A DNA stretch of 64,000 nt from Akkermansia muciniphila (GTDB lineage: Bacteria > Verrucomicrobiota > Verrucomicrobiia > Verrucomicrobiales > Akkermansiaceae). Made by a program: the position numbers and the translations under genes. The DNA lies in NCBI GenBank assembly GCA_945890645.1, contig CAMDCV010000017.1, forward strand, positions 1 through 64,000, written 5' to 3'. Below are positions 7,950-18,186 of this stretch, in pieces (the first letter of the stretch is position 1; each line of letters opens with the position of its first letter). The notes beneath the pieces were generated by a model. The model worked only from the letters and a program-made list of their open reading frames with translations, was not told where the DNA came from and searched no databases.

Positions 7950-9094
7950 CGTCGTTCACTAAATTCGATCGACAAGGTTTGCTCCATCTCGCGGATTTTG
8001 TGTCGCTCTCGCGGGTCGATCAAGGCGAGAGACAGCCCCGTTTTCCCAGCGCGCGCGGTCCGTCCGCTGCGGTGAGTGTAGTATTCGATTTGATCTGGTA
8101 GCTGATGATGAATCACAAATGATAAGTCGGGCACATCGATGCCGCGCGCGGATACATCCGTGGTTACGAGAACGCGCACTCGCTCTTTTTTAAAGGCACG
8201 CATCACCTTGTCTCGTTCAGTCTGCATCAGATCGCCATGCAAAACATCCACGGCAAATTCGCGCGCATGTAACTGTTGCGCGAGTTTAATCGCGATTTCG
8301 CGGGTACGACAAAAAATCAACCCCCGTTGTTCCGTATGCTTTTCGAGAAATTCACTAATACGATCGAGCTTTTCATCGCGCGTCGTGACCAAACATTGGT
8401 GGTCAATGTGGCGGTTGACGACGTGGCGACGATCAACTTTCAACACAGGTGCATTGGCGGCCATGTGTTCGCGAATCAGTTGTGAGATACCCTCATGGAT
8501 GGTAGCAGAAAATAACCACGTTGTTCGGCGCTGCGGTAACTGGCGCAGAATCACCTGCAATTCTTTGCGAAAGCCCATGCTGAGCATTTCGTCAGCTTCA
8601 TCGAGGATCAAGTGACGCACGTGTTCCAGTGTGAGGGCTTTGCGTTTGAGTAAATCGATCAATCGCCCTGGAGTGACGACGATGATGTGGGTCGGGCGTT
8701 GCAAAGCGATGACTTGTCGATCGATTTTATCGCCACCGGCAAGCACTTCGACAAAGACCTTAGCACTGTATTTCGTGTAACGGAAAAGCTGCTTACCAAT
8801 TTGCTTCGCGAGCTCACGAGTAGGCGCGATCACCAGCCCCTGAATGCGTGCTGTCGTGGGATCGATTTTTGTGAGCAAGGGCAATCCGAAAGCGGCGGTC
8901 TTGCCCGTACCCGTCTGGGCTTGAGCGATCAGATCAGAATCTTTTTCTAGCAAAAACGGAATCGCCTGCGTTTGTATGGATGTGGGGGTGACGATGCCCA
9001 TCTCAGTGAGGGCTTGGCATAAATCGTCGCGAACGCCGAGTGCAGTAAATGTATTCAAGAGAGTAAAAACGGGTGAATTCGCAACGTAAGGCAT
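7946..9094 (-). CDS. DEAD-box ATP-dependent RNA helicase
   Basis: A 382-residue superfamily 2 RNA helicase core without a long C-terminal extension. All motifs are visible in order: Q motif (F...LG, PTSIQ near 37), I AQTGTGKT (59-66), Ia PTRELA, Ib TPGR, II DEAD, III SAT, and VI HRSGRTARAG. Such enzymes unwind short RNA duplexes in ribosome assembly or mRNA decay, often under cold stress. The RhlE/DbpA-like core cannot be assigned further. Confidence 0.95.
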   Translation of the reverse strand: MPYVANSPVFTLLNTFTALGVRDDLCQALTEMGIVTPTSIQTQAIPFLLEKDSDLIAQAQTGTGKTAAFGLPLLTKIDPTTARIQGLVIAPTRELAKQIGKQLFRYTKYSAKVFVEVLAGGDKIDRQVIALQRPTHIIVVTPGRLIDLLKRKALTLEHVRHLILDEADEMLSMGFRKELQVILRQLPQRRTTWLFSATIHEGISQLIREHMAANAPVLKVDRRHVVNRHIDHQCLVTTRDEKLDRISEFLEKHTEQRGLIFCRTREIAIKLAQQLHAREFAVDVLHGDLMQTERDKVMRAFKKERVRVLVTTDVSARGIDVPDLSFVIHHQLPDQIEYYTHRSGRTARAGKTGLSLALIDPRERHKIREMEQTLSIEFSERR

Positions 9095-9438
9095 CCAACG
9101 TGGAAATACAAGCCGCGTGTTTCAGCACCAAGCATCGACTGCTTCTTGCCATGGATGCCTGGGCATGATACTAGATGCCTATCAAACGATGAATGAAGCT
9201 TTTCAAGAGCCTGTGAAAAAAAAGTTGGTGGAACCTTGAGTCGTATTTCACCTTTACTTCGTCTCGCAATGTTACAAAAGAATGCCCTGATGCTCAGGGG
9301 TGGAAAATGGCAGCCTCCAAAAGATGATGGAACCCTCGTTCGAAAAGTTGTTGGTAAAACTCGCTGATGCGGAGATGTGAGATTCTATATTTAGGAAAAT
9401 ATTAAGAAGACTAGCTACCAAACACAATCGATTTTGAG
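9095..9438. other. Intergenic region of 344 bases, no gene seen
   Basis: No frame here looks coding; the longest minus-strand frame runs into eboE and has no plausible composition. The only structured element is the hairpin at 9285-9299. The right end is AT-rich and would suit a promoter for eboE, but I cannot define -35/-10 boxes with confidence. Confidence 0.5.
9285..9299. repeat. Short hairpin with GATGCTC centre
   Basis: CCCTGA-TGC-TCAGGG, a perfect 6-bp stem with a 3-base loop. The seven central bases GATGCTC are the same as in hairpins of the 29.1 and 41.9 kb repeat copies although the outer stem differs. Confidence 0.4.
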
Positions 9439-10611
9439 TTGCAAAAACACAATCCCGCGCAAGGATGGGGCGTGTATCTCGCCTACTGCACCAACATCCA
9501 TCCCGCCGAAACTTGGCAGGAGACATTCACTGCGCTGCAAACACATGCGCTAAGGTTAAAAGAAATTCTTGATGGTGAATCAAAATTGTTGAAGCCTTTC
9601 CCACTGGCACCGCGACTCTCCGCCAAAGCCGCAGCGGAATTACTCGAAGGCACAAATCTAACGGATTTTGTGCAGTGGGTGAAACAAAACGACTGCTGTG
9701 TCTTCACGATTAATGGCTTTCCGTTTGGCGCTTTTCATGGCACGCGGGTGAAAGAAAATGTCTATCGCCCCGATTGGACCGAGCGCATTCGACTCGATTA
9801 CACCCTGCAGTTGTTTCGAATCTTATTGCCGTTTTTGCAACCCGGTGAGCAAGGATCGGTCTCCACTTTACCCGGTTCGTTCAAAGCATTCCACGCGAAT
9901 GAAACGCTCATCTTCCACCATCTTATTCAGTGCGCGGAAGAGATCGAGGCCATGTCGCAAGCGAGTGGGTGCGACTTGCACTTGGGTCTAGAACCCGAAC
10001 CGCTCGGGCATTTTGAAAACACACAAGAGACCTTGGAGTTTTTCCATCGACTTTGGGACTACGCGCAAGACCCAGCCGTGGTGCAGCGCCGGATTGGGGT
10101 CAATTACGATACCTGCCACTTCGCCTTGGAGTATGACGACTGTGTCAATTCGCTCGAAGCGTTTCGCCAAGCGGGCGTTCGTATTTCCAAAGTACATCTC
10201 TCCGCGGCTCTGGCCCTTGACCCACGGGATCCACAAGCCCTAGAGGCATTGCGTAGCTTCGATGAACCTACCTACTTGCATCAAGTTCTGCTGCAAATGC
10301 CGGATCAAAGTATTACGCGCTTCACTGACCTACCCGATTTTTTTACCGCAGATCCACGACTGGCAGCGCAGGCTGACGAAGCACGGGTGCATTTCCATAT
10401 TCCCCTCGATGCGGATCCCATGCCGCCCCTTCGTTCGACAAGGGAACATGCCGCGGAATTGTTAGCCTATCGGAATTTACAACCGGATTTTTGTGTTCAT
10501 TACGAAATTGAAACCTACACCTGGGGCGTTCTGCCTGGTGCGCTTCAACGGCCGCTGGAAGAACATCTCGCGGCCGAGTATCGATGGGTCTTAGAACGAG
10601 TGCATGTATGA
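9439..10611 (+). CDS. eboE: EboE-like TIM-barrel protein (metabolite traffic family)
   Basis: A 390-residue xylose-isomerase-like TIM-barrel protein. The opening YCTNIHPAETW, the VFTINGFPFGAFHG segment, VYRPDW and the later GVNYDTCHFALEYDD are typical of EboE. EboE belongs to the ebo cluster (eboA-F), which in cyanobacteria and other bacteria is linked to moving a precursor to the periplasm. None of eboA, B, C, D or F is in this window, so this copy is isolated or the rest lies elsewhere. No ATG is available: TTG 9439 is used here, but GTG 9472 has a better Shine-Dalgarno (AAGGA) and is a real alternative. Its stop overlaps the next start by four bases. Confidence 0.8.
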   Translation: MQKHNPAQGWGVYLAYCTNIHPAETWQETFTALQTHALRLKEILDGESKLLKPFPLAPRLSAKAAAELLEGTNLTDFVQWVKQNDCCVFTINGFPFGAFHGTRVKENVYRPDWTERIRLDYTLQLFRILLPFLQPGEQGSVSTLPGSFKAFHANETLIFHHLIQCAEEIEAMSQASGCDLHLGLEPEPLGHFENTQETLEFFHRLWDYAQDPAVVQRRIGVNYDTCHFALEYDDCVNSLEAFRQAGVRISKVHLSAALALDPRDPQALEALRSFDEPTYLHQVLLQMPDQSITRFTDLPDFFTADPRLAAQADEARVHFHIPLDADPMPPLRSTREHAAELLAYRNLQPDFCVHYEIETYTWGVLPGALQRPLEEHLAAEYRWVLERVHV

Positions 10612-11366
10612 AATCGATTTTTTTACGGATGGTGGCAGCGGCCATGTTTCTATTTCTCGGGGCGTGCCTCGGTGGGCGCGAAGAATTTTGGTTTGAGAGC
10701 AATGGCAGCGGTCGATTAGAGGCTGAGTATGAGATTCCGGCCTTCGCGATCGCGTCGTTAGGCGGAGAAGTAAAGCTGCGCAAACTCATCGGAGATTTTT
10801 TCGCCCAAGAGCCGGGCGTTTATTTGGACGATTTTGCAGTCGAATCCAAAGGAGGGCAGGCAGTCTTGAAACTCCGCGCCCGCTTTGACTCAGTCTTGCA
10901 ATTGTCAAAGTTGATCGAGCATTCCAAAGAAAAAACAGGCGCCGAATCATTGCCCAAACCGATGCTCAAACTATTCGGTGATGTGAAAGTGAAACGCGCC
11001 GGTCTATCGGTGGATTTTCACCGTCGGATCGATCCCAGTCAGGTCTTCGCCGGTGGTTTACTCAGCCCTTCTCAGGACCAAATGAAAGGGTATAAGCTCG
11101 AATACATCATGCACCTACCTACCAAAGCGACGCAGTCAAATGCGCATCAAGTGCAAGACGATGGTCATACGCTCATTTGGAGCTACGCGCTAGCCGATGC
11201 GATGAAACAACCTGCCGAGACGAATTTCGTCACACCGATTCCGATTCCATTGTGGGCATGGTTTACACCGACAATTGCCTTGTTGCCGATTTGGTGGCTG
11301 TGGAAACGCAAGCGAAAAGCTCAACGACTCTCACACAATGCTGTGAACACGGGAGCTGGCACGTAA
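10608..11366 (+). CDS. Lipoprotein with C-terminal membrane anchor, unknown function
   Basis: A 252-residue protein with a lipobox (LGAC near residue 20) and, at the other end, a hydrophobic segment followed by a basic tail (WLWKRKRK). The middle is a beta-rich soluble domain. This layout of lipid anchor plus C-terminal helix recalls LppM-type proteins, but the resemblance is topological only. It overlaps eboE by ATGA, so the two are translationally coupled. Its last 46 bases are antisense to the end of coaD. Confidence 0.7.
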   Translation: MKSIFLRMVAAAMFLFLGACLGGREEFWFESNGSGRLEAEYEIPAFAIASLGGEVKLRKLIGDFFAQEPGVYLDDFAVESKGGQAVLKLRARFDSVLQLSKLIEHSKEKTGAESLPKPMLKLFGDVKVKRAGLSVDFHRRIDPSQVFAGGLLSPSQDQMKGYKLEYIMHLPTKATQSNAHQVQDDGHTLIWSYALADAMKQPAETNFVTPIPIPLWAWFTPTIALLPIWWLWKRKRKAQRLSHNAVNTGAGT

Positions 11367-11806
11367 CGGCGCACAATGTCTTCCCATCCCGCAGGGCCGA
11401 TGAGACTCTTGATCATCGATGATGATAATTCGGCGATATCGCGAGGAGGCATCAGAAAAACGGTATCGATCTCTGGTGCCATATCGGAATTAATGTGTCG
11501 CATCACCCGCTCATATTCATAGTCGTGAGGCGACCGAATCCCGCGCAGGATATAAGTAGCATTCATGCGTTTGGCGTAATCGACGAGATACCGGTTGTCA
11601 AAATGGGCGATCGTCAGACGCTCGCACGTATGGGTTGAGGCTCGCAAGAACTCCATCCGCTGCTCCACGGAATAGCTGTATGATTTCTGCGGGTTATTGC
11701 CGATCGCAACAATCAATCGATCAAACAACTCCAAACCGCGTTGGATCATCCAGATGTGACCATTGGTGGGAGGATCGAAGGAACCTGCATAAACAGCTGT
11801 GCGCAT
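11321..11806 (-). CDS. coaD: Phosphopantetheine adenylyltransferase
   Basis: CoaD transfers AMP to 4'-phosphopantetheine, the penultimate step of CoA synthesis, in the cytosol. The 161-residue length is standard. The nucleotidyltransferase signatures are visible: GSFDPPTNGH (8-17) with the T/HxGH ATP-binding motif, YILRGIR near 88, and the SSSMIK (ISSTxIR-like) motif near 128. Its 3' end overlaps the lipoprotein gene by 46 bases. Confidence 0.96.
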   Translation of the reverse strand: MRTAVYAGSFDPPTNGHIWMIQRGLELFDRLIVAIGNNPQKSYSYSVEQRMEFLRASTHTCERLTIAHFDNRYLVDYAKRMNATYILRGIRSPHDYEYERVMRHINSDMAPEIDTVFLMPPRDIAELSSSMIKSLIGPAGWEDIVRRYVPAPVFTALCESR

Positions 11807-11896
11807 GGCAGCACCATAGCGAATAAAAAAGTCAGCGTCAATGTGTGACTAAAAATTTCATTTTTCCAACTGGACTTCAGTCGTGAATTTGGCTAT

Positions 11897-14800
11897 GTGA
11901 TAAGTATGGTTGGGAAACATGTAACAGTGCTGGGCATTATACTGACGACATCATGGGTAAAAGCATGGAGTCCCGGCATCGCATCTCCCGTGCCCGTAAC
12001 CGACCTAACGGTTGATACGACCAATCGAAATGATGTCATTTCCTTTTATCAACACGTTTTCAAAGCCTCCGAAAATTACGCTTCGGTCATCAACTGGACA
12101 GGCAATCATACGACTTGCACCCCCGGCACCTTGCCGCAGGCCTACGTGGAACTCGTGCGACGCCGAGTCAATTATTTTCGTGCGATGGCTGGCATTACTG
12201 CCAACATCACGATGAATACCAATTCCACCGTAGCGACCGCCAGCGATCCCTCTGCAGCACCATCGACCACCACCAAAGCAGTGGCAGCGCAACAATCGGC
12301 TATGCTGTTGAGCAAAACATTTATCCTTTCGCATACGCCTAATTCAAGCTGGGACTGCTATACAAAGGAAGGTCACAACGGCAGTTTTTTCGGGAATGTC
12401 GGACTCGCGATTTATGGTCCACCGGTTATCGAAGCTTACATGCGCGAAGATGCCGAGAACGCCGCAGCAGGTCACCGTCGCTGGATCCTGTTCACCCGCG
12501 CCACCAATTTTGCCACCGGCGATGTACCTGGTGTAGCTAATACCTTTGCCGCTGCAAATTCTCTCTATGTCAGGCAACGCGATGACGAATTAGTTGATGG
12601 TCAAGTTAAATTTGTCGCTTGGCCACCAGCAGGATACCTGCCATGGCGGAATTCTACGGAATACTGGTCACTCAGCTATCCAGGCGCGGATTTTACGAGT
12701 GCCACGATTTCTGTCACAAAAAATGGAGTAACGGAGCCGATCGATAGCATTAACCGAACGCAAGGCCTTGGCAATAATGGCATCGTCTGGCGGGTTCCCG
12801 GTGTTGCCAAAAGCGGCGTTGATACAACCTACCAAGTAACCGTCGCCAACATTGGGATTTCAGGTGTTCCGAGTTCCCACACCTACAATGTGACTCTTTT
12901 CAATGCAGAAAATTTATTACAAGCTCCAGTCCTCACGGGCGCGAGCACTATTCCACCCGGCGGCAGTAGCATGTTCAGTGTCAGTCCGGTCAGCATTGCA
13001 GATGAATACCGACTCGAGGTCAGCAAAACCATCCCGCTTCCCACCACTACTGTCGAAGGAGGAGAAGATGCCACACCATTACTCCTCATTCCCGGTCCAG
13101 TAACAGGATATCCGATAAGAGCCTCGACTTTCGGTTTTGTCAAAGCCGGTTCAAAGGCTCTGAACCTCGCCTTTACCGAACCGAGTCAATCTGAGCAATG
13201 GATCGAATTGGATCGTACTCTGATGCCGAAGGCCGCTGCGTCGATCAGTTACTACCGCCGCATAGGATACATGAGCAGCAACACGCAGTTCGTGGTGCAA
13301 TACAGCCTCAACAACGATGGTCAGTGGAAAGATATTCCCGGGACGGAAAAATTCGGCAACAGCCCTCTCTCTTCCTCCACCTCGGTGACCGAATCCGGAT
13401 ACTCTGCTATACTCACATTTACTCTACCCTCTGAGACCCTTAACACTCCGACAAGCATTCGTTTTTTGATCCGCAAAGCAGAAGGGTCGGAATTCTTAGC
13501 GGAAGCAGGTACTCCGAACGTATCCGGTACATTTATTGATGATGTTTCTTTCACCAACGTCGATTGGCTCAGCGCCCGCACCTATACAAACTACCCCGCG
13601 AACGCTACGACCGTCACACTTAACGCAACCACAGCGGGCGGGACCATCACCAGCGGAACACAATACAACCTTCGGCTTCAGCCACGCGTCGCTTCCGCAT
13701 GGATGACCGCCAGTACCTTGAAAACCGTTACGAGCGCAGTTGTCACGAATGTCCCTCCCACTCTTGATACAATCAGCAGTCCCCTCACGATTCTAGAAGA
13801 TGCTGGGGCACAAATCATTCCGCTTGCAGGCATCACCGCAGGCTTTGGCGAAACGCAAGCGTTGACGGTCACCGCGACCTCCAGCAATACAACACTGATT
13901 CCCCACCCCACCATCACCTACACCAGTCCCAATACTACTGGGTCTCTACAACTCCAACCAGCGTTGAATCAATCGGGCTCTGCCACCATTACCGTGACAG
14001 TCAATGATGGTCAGGCCACCAATAATACAGTTTCACGCACCTTCACGGTCAACGTCTCGGCAGTCAATGATGCTCCCACGATCTCTATTATCACGGATCG
14101 TAGCATCAATGAAGACACCAATACGGGTGCCATTGCGTTCACCATCGGCGACGTTGAGACAGCGGTGGGATCATTGACGGTCACTCGTGCTTCTCTCAAT
14201 ACTACGCTGCTGCCACTGGCCAACGCCACTCTCGGGGGCAGCGGGGCCAACCGCACCATCACTCTGGCGCCAGTCGTCAACCTATCTGGCACGGCTACGA
14301 TTGAAATCATGGTGAGTGATGGCACCACAATTACAAAGAGGTCGTTTGTTCTCACTGTTCTCCCGATCAACGATGCTCCCACACTTACGACGATTGCGAA
14401 TCGTTCTGCTATTCTTGAGGACGCAACCATGCAAACGGTTGCGCTCAGCGGCATCGGTGCCGGACCTAGCGAAAGCCAAACACTCACCATCACTGCCACC
14501 TCCAGCAATCCGAGCATTATACCCCATCCAACGGTGGTATACACCAGCCCGAATGCCAGCGGCTCTCTTCAATACACGCCCGTTGCGAACGCCAATGGTT
14601 CCGTCACCATCACCGTCACCGTGAATGATGGCCAGGCGAGCAATAACACAGTAGTCCGGAGCTTTACCGCAGCCGTCACCGCTGTTAACGATGCACCCAC
14701 GATTTCAGCGTTCTCACCTCGGATCATGGTGCAAAATACCACTCTTCCAACGATTAATTTTACTGTCGGTGATTTGGAAACGGCGGCAACATCACTAACA

Positions 14801-15979
14801 GTGACTGGGGCCTCGAACAACACCACAAAAATACCGAACAATAAGATCGTGCTCGGAGGATCAGGTGCCAATCGTACTGTCACCATCACTCCAGCAGCAA
14901 ACCAAACCACCACTGGCACACCGGTCACTGTCACACTGACTGTGAGCGACGGAAATAAGACCAAAACCAGTTCTCAGATCGCTATCACCATCAATTCACA
15001 AAATAGTGCGCCGACCATCACAAGTATCAGCACGCAAACAATCAATGAAGACAGCGCCACAGCGGCGATTCCATTTACGATCGGAGATCCAGAAGAATTG
15101 AACGGCTTGCTCACTGTCTCGGCAATCTCTAGCAATACCACCTTGCTGCCGCCCAGTGGCATCTCATTAGCGGGTTCCGGCCTGAACCGCACGATTGCCC
15201 TCACACCTGCCGCCAATCAATTCGGCTCCGCCACTGTTACCATCACAGTGAATGACGGCCAGAGTATCAACGCCACAGCTACCACCACATTTACCTTGCA
15301 AGTCAACTCGGTCAATGACCCGCCTTCCATTAGCTCTATTGGCAATGTTTCGATCAATCAAAACACCAGCACAGGCGAGATTTCGTTCACTGTCGGTGAT
15401 ATTGATCACAATCCTAACTCGCTGATTATCTCTGCTTCTTCTACGAATTTGACACTGACCCCCCCTGAGACCATTTCTCTCTCGGGTAGTGGCAGTAATC
15501 GCAAGATTTCTATCAACCCTACCAATGGTATTGCAGGTCAAAGCACGATTACCCTCACGGTAAATGATGGAGCCCTCACAAACACAAGCACTTTTGTCCT
15601 TACTGTGACAGCTCCAACTGTCGTCGGCTTTGATGCTTGGGTGCAGAATACTTACCCGCAGTTGGTTGGTTCAGCATTTAATGACGATTTTGATAAGGAC
15701 GGTATACCGAATGGCGTTGAATACGCTTTTTCGTTAAACCCGACCACATCAAGCACACTCGGAGCACTAGGTCTCAATGAAGTAGCCCACACCATGAGCC
15801 TTGTCATGCCGCTCCCAGCGGTGCGAGACAACATCATCTATAGCGCCGAATATTCCGATAATCTTCAAACATGGAACACGAGCGGTATGGTCGTCTCGAT
15901 CGCCAGCGGACAAATTACCGCCACATGCCCGATGGGAGTCAATCGCCGTCACATGCGTTGGAAAATCATCAAGAACTAA
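11897..15979 (+). CDS. Large secreted protein: CAP-like domain plus six tandem cadherin-like domains
   Basis: A 1360-residue secreted or surface protein. After a signal peptide, residues about 35-240 resemble a CAP/SCP domain (NYFRAMAG, a helix with AAQQSAMLLSK, and EDAENAAAGHRRWIL near 183). A beta-rich spacer follows. Then come six domains of about 100 residues (about 618-1240), each opening with a VNDAPT-like motif and carrying VTVNDG; units 1 and 3 share extra sequence (SSN..IPHPT..YTSPN) absent from the rest. The C-terminus has a Ca-binding-like segment (DDFDKDGIPNGVEYAF) usual in Verrucomicrobia exoproteins. Likely adhesion or matrix function. The start is GTG 11897 or ATG 11906. Confidence 0.85.
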   Translation: MISMVGKHVTVLGIILTTSWVKAWSPGIASPVPVTDLTVDTTNRNDVISFYQHVFKASENYASVINWTGNHTTCTPGTLPQAYVELVRRRVNYFRAMAGITANITMNTNSTVATASDPSAAPSTTTKAVAAQQSAMLLSKTFILSHTPNSSWDCYTKEGHNGSFFGNVGLAIYGPPVIEAYMREDAENAAAGHRRWILFTRATNFATGDVPGVANTFAAANSLYVRQRDDELVDGQVKFVAWPPAGYLPWRNSTEYWSLSYPGADFTSATISVTKNGVTEPIDSINRTQGLGNNGIVWRVPGVAKSGVDTTYQVTVANIGISGVPSSHTYNVTLFNAENLLQAPVLTGASTIPPGGSSMFSVSPVSIADEYRLEVSKTIPLPTTTVEGGEDATPLLLIPGPVTGYPIRASTFGFVKAGSKALNLAFTEPSQSEQWIELDRTLMPKAAASISYYRRIGYMSSNTQFVVQYSLNNDGQWKDIPGTEKFGNSPLSSSTSVTESGYSAILTFTLPSETLNTPTSIRFLIRKAEGSEFLAEAGTPNVSGTFIDDVSFTNVDWLSARTYTNYPANATTVTLNATTAGGTITSGTQYNLRLQPRVASAWMTASTLKTVTSAVVTNVPPTLDTISSPLTILEDAGAQIIPLAGITAGFGETQALTVTATSSNTTLIPHPTITYTSPNTTGSLQLQPALNQSGSATITVTVNDGQATNNTVSRTFTVNVSAVNDAPTISIITDRSINEDTNTGAIAFTIGDVETAVGSLTVTRASLNTTLLPLANATLGGSGANRTITLAPVVNLSGTATIEIMVSDGTTITKRSFVLTVLPINDAPTLTTIANRSAILEDATMQTVALSGIGAGPSESQTLTITATSSNPSIIPHPTVVYTSPNASGSLQYTPVANANGSVTITVTVNDGQASNNTVVRSFTAAVTAVNDAPTISAFSPRIMVQNTTLPTINFTVGDLETAATSLTVTGASNNTTKIPNNKIVLGGSGANRTVTITPAANQTTTGTPVTVTLTVSDGNKTKTSSQIAITINSQNSAPTITSISTQTINEDSATAAIPFTIGDPEELNGLLTVSAISSNTTLLPPSGISLAGSGLNRTIALTPAANQFGSATVTITVNDGQSINATATTTFTLQVNSVNDPPSISSIGNVSINQNTSTGEISFTVGDIDHNPNSLIISASSTNLTLTPPETISLSGSGSNRKISINPTNGIAGQSTITLTVNDGALTNTSTFVLTVTAPTVVGFDAWVQNTYPQLVGSAFNDDFDKDGIPNGVEYAFSLNPTTSSTLGALGLNEVAHTMSLVMPLPAVRDNIIYSAEYSDNLQTWNTSGMVVSIASGQITATCPMGVNRRHMRWKIIKN
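13748..15618 (+). repeat. Six tandem coding repeats of about 306-320 bases
   Basis: The units begin near 13748, 14060, 14366, 14681, 15001 and 15310, each at a codon run for (V/I)NDAPT or a variant. They are diverged, so unequal exchange is not recent. Units 1 and 3 are closer to each other than to their neighbours, which suggests a two-unit duplication in the past. Confidence 0.8.
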
Positions 15980-17341
15980 TCAAAAGTCGCAAGACCCCGG
16001 GGTTCGCGCGAAGGGAATGACGTCACGGATGTTACTCATGCCTGTAGCAAACATCAGCATGCGTTCAAAGCCCATGCCGAACCCTGCGTGAGGAACGCTA
16101 CCGTAACGACGCAAATCAACGTACCACCAGTAGTCTTCTGGATTGAGGTGATGTCGTTTCATGTTTTCTAACAGTACGTCGAGGCGCTCCTCCCGCTGGC
16201 TCCCCCCCACGATTTCGCCGATACCTGGCACGAGCACGTCCATGGCGGTTACGGTTTTTTCATCATCGTTGAGGCGCATGTAGAACGGTTTGATCTCTTT
16301 CGGGTAGTTGTACACTGTGGTTGGCTTTTTAAAATGCTCCTCAGTCAGCCAACGCTCGTGCTCGCTCTGGAGATTGAGTCCATAGGCGACAGGATACTGA
16401 AATGTTTTTCCGCTTTTCAATAACAACTCCACGGCCTCGGTGTATGTTACACGCTCGAACGGACGCTCTGCCACGAATTCCAATCGCTCGCGTAAACTTT
16501 TATCGACAAACTTTTCAAACACCGCCAAGTCACCCTCGCTATTTTCTAACGCATTACGCACAAGATACTGCACCAAGGCTTCGGCCAAATCCATGTCACC
16601 CTGTAAATCGCAGAACGCCACCTCCGGTTCGATCATCCAGAACTCTGCCGCATGCCGTGAGGTATTTGAATTTTCCGCGCGGAACGTAGGCCCAAAGGTG
16701 TAGATGTTCGACAAGGCGCAGGCAAATGTTTCGCCCTCCAATTGCCCGCTCACCGTTAGATAAGAACGTTTCCCGAAAAAGTCCTCCGCGTCTTGCGCCG
16801 CCTTATCAGGCGGCAAGGTCGTAACGCGAAACATTTCCCCGGCTCCCTCGCAATCACTCGCGGTGAGAATCGGTGTATGCACATACGTGAAATCCCGCTC
16901 TTGGAAAAACTGATGGATCGCAAAAGCCATGCGACTGCGCATCCGAAACACGGCCCCATGCAAGTTCGTGCGAGGACGCAAATGGGAAATGCTGCGGAGA
17001 AATTCCAGACTGTGACCCTTTTTCTGCAAGGGATAATCAGCGGGCACTTCCCCCACGAGTCGCACGCGATCCGCATGCAGTTCCCACTGCTGCCCCTGCC
17101 CCAATGAAGGTACCAAACGGCCTGTAATTTCCACCGATGCTCCCGTCAGCATACGCTCAACTTGATCGTAGCCCGCTATGCCCGCATCCACCACCACTTG
17201 CAAGTTCGCCAGGCAGGTGCCGTCATTGATTTCCAAAAACGAAAACGCTTTTGAATCCCTTCTGGTACGAACCCAACCCGCGATTGTCACTGAATCTCTC
17301 TCCTTCTCACTCCGCAGCACTCGCTTGATCAATTCACGCAT
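15980..17341 (-). CDS. asnS: Asparaginyl-tRNA synthetase
   Basis: A class IIb synthetase charging tRNA-Asn. An OB-fold anticodon domain (about 15-105, [18 protein letters not shown]) precedes the catalytic core. Motif 2 contains [21 protein letters not shown] in pieces typical of AsnRS rather than AspRS, and motif 3 is GFGMGFERM near the end. A TTG two codons earlier is open, but ATG 17341 is the natural start. The stop codon abuts the stop of the 1360-residue protein gene with no base between. Confidence 0.96.
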   Translation of the reverse strand: MRELIKRVLRSEKERDSVTIAGWVRTRRDSKAFSFLEINDGTCLANLQVVVDAGIAGYDQVERMLTGASVEITGRLVPSLGQGQQWELHADRVRLVGEVPADYPLQKKGHSLEFLRSISHLRPRTNLHGAVFRMRSRMAFAIHQFFQERDFTYVHTPILTASDCEGAGEMFRVTTLPPDKAAQDAEDFFGKRSYLTVSGQLEGETFACALSNIYTFGPTFRAENSNTSRHAAEFWMIEPEVAFCDLQGDMDLAEALVQYLVRNALENSEGDLAVFEKFVDKSLRERLEFVAERPFERVTYTEAVELLLKSGKTFQYPVAYGLNLQSEHERWLTEEHFKKPTTVYNYPKEIKPFYMRLNDDEKTVTAMDVLVPGIGEIVGGSQREERLDVLLENMKRHHLNPEDYWWYVDLRRYGSVPHAGFGMGFERMLMFATGMSNIRDVIPFARTPGSCDF

Positions 17342-17455
17342 GAGCAAGGGTTACCAAATGGATTCCCCGCTGTCAATCCGACCCGATTATTCCACGCCCA
17401 AACACACAAACTTTTACTTGCCAATCCACATTTCCTATCCTAGAGAGGTGTTCGC

Positions 17456-18109
17456 ATGACTTCACGACTGCTATCCATTTTTTCTCCGGTACTGGCTCTG
17501 ATGCTCGCACTAACGAGTTGCAGCAAAAACGACAATACCGTGGACGCGAACGGCGTCAGCAAAAAGCCCTTTGTCAATCCCCACAAGCCAGGCACTTACG
17601 AGCACTTTACCGCTGAACCTTCCTATCCGAAATCGTATAGCATTTACAAAAATAGCGAGCTATACTCACAAACTCATTCTGGCAATTCTCACATCATTTT
17701 GGATACAGCGAAGCAACGAGCGATGCTGATGAACGGCGAGCAAGTCGTCATGGATTACCCGATCTCCAGCGGCCGTCGCTCTCACCCGACACCGAAAGGT
17801 CGCTTTGTGATTTTAGAAAAAATCGTCGATAAAAGCTCTAACCGCTACGGCAGAATCTATGATGCGGAAGGGAATGTGGTGAATTCAGATGGTGATGCGT
17901 TCACTGATACAATTCCAGAAGGCGGTAAATTTGTGGGGGCCCCCATGAAATATTGGATGCGACTTACGTGGGACGGTGTAGGCCATCACATTGGCCCGAT
18001 CCCTAGCAGCCGCAATGCGGTGTCGCACGGATGCATCCGTGGCTACCACAAGGCCATGCCAGACGTGTATGCCAAGGTGAAGACCGGCACCTCTGTAACC
18101 ATTCAATAG
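17456..18109 (+). CDS. L,D-transpeptidase (YkuD domain) lipoprotein
   Basis: A 217-residue lipoprotein (lipobox LTSC near 22) with a YkuD catalytic domain in the C-terminal half. The active-site motif is complete: the His of GHHIG, then SHGCIRG with catalytic Cys near 193. Such enzymes make 3-3 cross-links in peptidoglycan or attach proteins to it, in the periplasm. Free-standing gene. Confidence 0.93.
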   Translation: MTSRLLSIFSPVLALMLALTSCSKNDNTVDANGVSKKPFVNPHKPGTYEHFTAEPSYPKSYSIYKNSELYSQTHSGNSHIILDTAKQRAMLMNGEQVVMDYPISSGRRSHPTPKGRFVILEKIVDKSSNRYGRIYDAEGNVVNSDGDAFTDTIPEGGKFVGAPMKYWMRLTWDGVGHHIGPIPSSRNAVSHGCIRGYHKAMPDVYAKVKTGTSVTIQ

Positions 18110-18186
18110 GCGATTTGCTCCTATCCCGGAGACAAGTTTCAGAAAAAGGACTTTGATTTTTCGCGGCTGCACCGTATGAGTGGCTT

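Noticed and set aside
9272-9526. Minus-strand frame of 84 codons in the gap before eboE
   Set aside because: No start site or family signs and it overlaps the start of eboE. I looked for a transposase remnant but could not support one.
14011-14544. Minus-strand frames under the tandem-repeat protein
   Set aside because: They recur with the repeat period and only reflect the Thr/Asn codons of the plus-strand repeats.
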